Positions 5,879 through 8,226 of a stretch of 8,226 nt of DNA are shown piece after piece. Positions within the stretch are counted from its first letter, which is position 1. Each line of letters starts with the position of its first letter. Position numbers and translations under genes: made by a program. The DNA is taken from positions 1-8,226 of the forward strand of contig CAZCWX010000237.1 in the NCBI GenBank assembly GCA_964502465.1. Reading direction: 5' to 3'. The notes under the pieces are model-generated. The model searched no databases. It saw only the letters and a program-made list of their open reading frames with translations, and was not told the DNA's origin. The DNA comes from CAZCWX01 sp964502465 (GTDB lineage: Bacteria; Desulfobacterota; Binatia; Bin18).

Positions 5879-6117
5879 GGACAGGGACCGCGTCGCAGCT
5901 CACAGAGAGTGGTGCAATTGTACAGAGGCAAACACACTCATGCGCACACGGAGCCCGAGAACTTCACACAGACAGAACGGGGCATCCCGATGCGCGTCAT
6001 GGATGGGGTTCTGAACAGGAAACGTTTACCCCTGATGGGAAGTGGCACCGACGGTAACTGAGAAGACGCTCTCTCTGCATGAGACTGAAGAAAAAGAAGC
6101 AGAATCTCTCTTCCTCT
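5879..6117. other. Convergent intergenic region between the aldo/keto reductase and the DUF499 gene
   Basis: The region is 239 bp with no recognised gene. A reading frame in phase with the reductase stays open after its stop, to a TGA at 6059-6061. From the paired GTG codons at 5909-5914 it would encode about 50 residues rich in His, Thr and Arg, without family resemblance. The right end (about 6085-6125) is a purine/pyrimidine-skewed GAAGA-rich tract without a clean terminator hairpin. Confidence 0.4.
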
Positions 6118-8226
6118 TCAAACGTTTCCCTCCACGCTGACATTGTCATTCAGCCCCAGTTCCCGCAGCGCCACCTTGGTTTCTTCGAGCTTCTGCTCAG
6201 ATGCCCCATCTTCTTGCGTGACCTCTACCGTGAGCGTGAGTTTCAGCCCTTTACTTACTGCGAACCGAGACAGCACCCTTGTATAGAAGTTCATCCACTT
6301 CTGTGGTGGTACTTCCCCTGTCCAGCGCATTGTTCCTGAGTGAGGCTTCTGGGTTGGAGGAGACGAATGTGGAGAAGCCCGAGCAATGAGGACCGTGGCC
6401 GAGCCACTCACGGCTCCGGCTGTTGCCGTGAGCACGAAACGACCTTCCTCCTGCCCGGCCAGGAACACCCCGTATTGATCAACCGATCCCCCCGTCGCGG
6501 TCCAGGTGAGATCCCCAGTCGCCAGAGCGCGGCCGTCCTGATCGAACCCTCTGGCGATGAATGTGTACTGTTGTCCTGGTTGGGTCTGCACTTGCTCGGG
6601 AGCAAGGGCCAGAGAGCTTAATTGTGGCGGCCTCTTATAACGCTCAGCTGTCTCTTTCGAGATGATAAACACGTCATCTGCAAATTCCACATCCTCAGCG
6701 CTCAGGCCACCACCGTACAAGAAGGGGTCGTACGCGCCACTCCCGGTCTTCCCCACGTAAGCCAGGCGGCTTTCACTCACGCCCTTGGCGATAGCCCCCT
6801 TCACCACGTCGCCATTAAGGAGTCGAGGGAACTGCGGCGAAGCAAAGAAGGCATCCCGCACGGATTTGGTACTCCATTCTGTGAACGCGGGAGGCCAATT
6901 ACGCACGAGGAAGTTCGGACTCACCCCCTCTTCCATATCGCCGTCTTTGCGCAGGCGATTGAGAATAAACGTGACGATCGTGTCGGCTGCGCTGGAGTGG
7001 ACAAGGCCCAAGTCCACCGCACGGGTGGTGTTGTTCTTGTCCAAGATCAGAATGTTCTTGTACGTCCGCCAGACGGCTTCTTTCACATCGCGTTGGGCCT
7101 TCTTGAGATTCTCGGCCAGTTGGCGCTTTTGCCCCTCGTCGAGCCGCAGGGTGTCCTCTTCGTCATCAATCGCTTCCCAGGCCAGCACTTTCCTTACTTC
7201 CTCGCGGAGTACTGCGGCGGCATCGGCCACACACCAGATGAGGGCGCTCTTGAAAGTGCGCGCTGAAGCGCCATGCTCCCGCGTCATGGTGTCCACAAGC
7301 TGGACGATTTTCTTCTCCTCCTGCAACGACAGGTCCGGAGCGAGGACGACCAAAGTCAATGCCCGCCGGTCAGGGATCTGGCTGCTCTTCTCCGGGAAGT
7401 AGACCCGCTCCACACTGGGGCCGGCTGCGAACACTTTCTGAATTTCTGCGCGCATCCGTTCCTCAATCTGAGCGGGTTGAATGCTGGCGCGGCGATCAGC
7501 CAGCAACTTGTTGAGGTTCGGCGAGAGGCTAAAGCGATAGCGGTTGCGCTCAACCGAGAGGAAATAGCTTGAACTGCCTAGGGTCTCCAACACCGTTTCC
7601 ACATTACCGATGTCCAGCTCGGGTTCCGCCACGGCCAAGCGAACTTCCGGCACGGTCGCCTCGGCGTGGAGCTGCCCACCGTTTGATTCAAAGAAAATGG
7701 TGGTCGCCACCTTGCGATGCAGACGCGCTTTCTTGATCGTGTCCACGGCCTCGCTGTCCAGGCGGACGGCATGCGAGTCTTTCTTGCCACAGATGTCGGT
7801 GGTGACGATGGGTTCTACGCGGTGCTCACCCAACTGCTCGAACAACGCAGCGCGGAACAGCGAATCATCGAGTGGCGCCGTGCCCAGCCCAATCAACGGG
7901 TCACGGTGGGCTCCCTTAAACCCCTCCTGGTAGGCTCTCGCGACCCAGAGGGCGAGGAGTCGCAGAATGCCACGGGTCCGCTGGAAGCGGGGTAATGCCT
8001 GCCATTTGCGCTCGAATACCGAAAGCACGTGAGGATGGAAGGGATACGTCGCGTCGAAGGCCTAGGGTGCGTGATCGACTGGAATCCACTCCGGCAGTTG
8101 CTGACGATGTACATTCACCCAGCCTGCATACTCGCTACACGTCTGCAATGCATCACGGGTGAGTAACACCTTGCCTTCTTGTGACACTGCCCGTTCGTCC
8201 CATTCGAACAAGCGGCGGCGGATAAT
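6118..8226 (-). pseudogene. DUF499-family ATPase, C-terminal part, with one in-frame TAG (gene continues beyond window)
   Basis: The large C-terminal part of a DUF499-type AAA-like ATPase, the family that includes BREX BrxC/PglY-type ATPases. The diagnostic segment is TYPFHPHVLSVFERKW followed by FQRTRGILRLLALW. The frame is open from the window edge for 54 codons, hits a TAG at 8064-8062 (...VPVDHAP-type context, then stop, then AFDATYPFHP), and is open again to the TGA at 6120. The homologous sequence continues unbroken in the same frame on both sides of the TAG. Numbering from the GTG at 8028 (636 codons), a charged Glu/Lys helical segment lies at about 275-320 and SKETAERYKRP at 457-467. 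An Ig-like beta domain spans 470-549 (LALAPEQVQTQPGQQYTF ... GSATVLIA), then a Ser/Pro linker and a conserved C-terminal module (WTGEVPPQKWMNFYTRVLSRF, 569-589, to 634). The Walker motifs would be upstream, off the window. The GTG at 8028 lacks a Shine-Dalgarno site, so internal restart is unlikely. Confidence 0.85.

Noticed and set aside
6080..6125. Possible bidirectional terminator in the GAAGA/TCTTC-rich tract between convergent genes
   Set aside because: Pairing is broken by mismatches and depends on low-complexity purine/pyrimidine runs; no clean stem followed by a T-tract on either strand.
6622..7402. Two overlapping plus-strand open frames (214 and 205 codons) opposite the DUF499 gene
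   Set aside because: Both are antisense shadows; the minus-strand frame carries recognisable domains throughout, whereas these have no coherent motif or ribosome site.
8026..8028. GTG at 8028 as the true start of a separate 636-residue protein
   Set aside because: No Shine-Dalgarno sequence precedes it, and conserved family sequence (TYPFHPH) continues upstream in frame through to the TAG and beyond it.
1..8226. CRISPR array, tRNA, rRNA or riboswitch
   Set aside because: No regularly spaced repeats, no cloverleaf with a TTCGA-type arm, and no rRNA-like conserved blocks were seen on either strand.

Overview
This is an accessory, partly decayed stretch of a moderately GC-rich bacterial chromosome. 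It combines xenobiotic or lipid-type catabolic genes (a Baeyer-Villiger monooxygenase, D-aminoacylase-type amidohydrolases, a TetR regulator and an aldo/keto reductase) with transposon debris and the end of a phage-defence-type ATPase gene. Gene content of this kind is common in metabolically versatile soil or sponge-associated lineages (Proteobacteria, Tectomicrobia, Binatota and similar). No rRNA or tRNA is present, so the taxon cannot be fixed from this window.

Left part (1-3496, all on the minus strand). Reading in the direction of transcription there is an intact 580-residue amidohydrolase (3496-1754), an A-type iron-sulfur carrier-like protein with a lost cluster-ligand cysteine and an unusual cysteine-containing tail (1468-905), a 5'-truncated paralogue of the amidohydrolase (747-316), and the first 74 codons of a Baeyer-Villiger monooxygenase (222-1) that runs off the window. 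The 85-290 bp gaps and separate Shine-Dalgarno sites suggest a loose gene group rather than a tight operon.

Control region (3497-3625). The intact amidohydrolase is divergent from a TetR-family repressor gene (3626-4297). Between them lies a good sigma-70-type promoter for the amidohydrolase (TTGACA, 17 bp, TATTGT). It is overlaid by three alternating TTTACT/AGTAAA half-sites that look like the repressor's operator. A second dyad lies downstream of the predicted transcription start. The simplest model is a local repressor controlling the divergent hydrolase.

Middle (4298-4936). No intact gene is visible. The TetR stop codon is followed within a few bases by a fragment of an IS6-family transposase. 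This abuts a degraded piece resembling a Tn3-family transposase C-terminal region, then a perfect 11-bp inverted repeat and unassigned sequence.

Right part. A complete aldo/keto reductase (4937-5878, plus) converges on a large minus-strand gene (6118 to beyond 8226). That gene encodes the C-terminal part of a DUF499-family ATPase (the family that includes BREX BrxC/PglY-type ATPases), with an Ig-like domain and a conserved C-terminal module. Its frame is open to the window edge except for one in-frame TAG at 8064-8062. It is therefore either a freshly inactivated defence gene, a sequencing error or a recoded codon. Any partner genes would lie to the right of the window.
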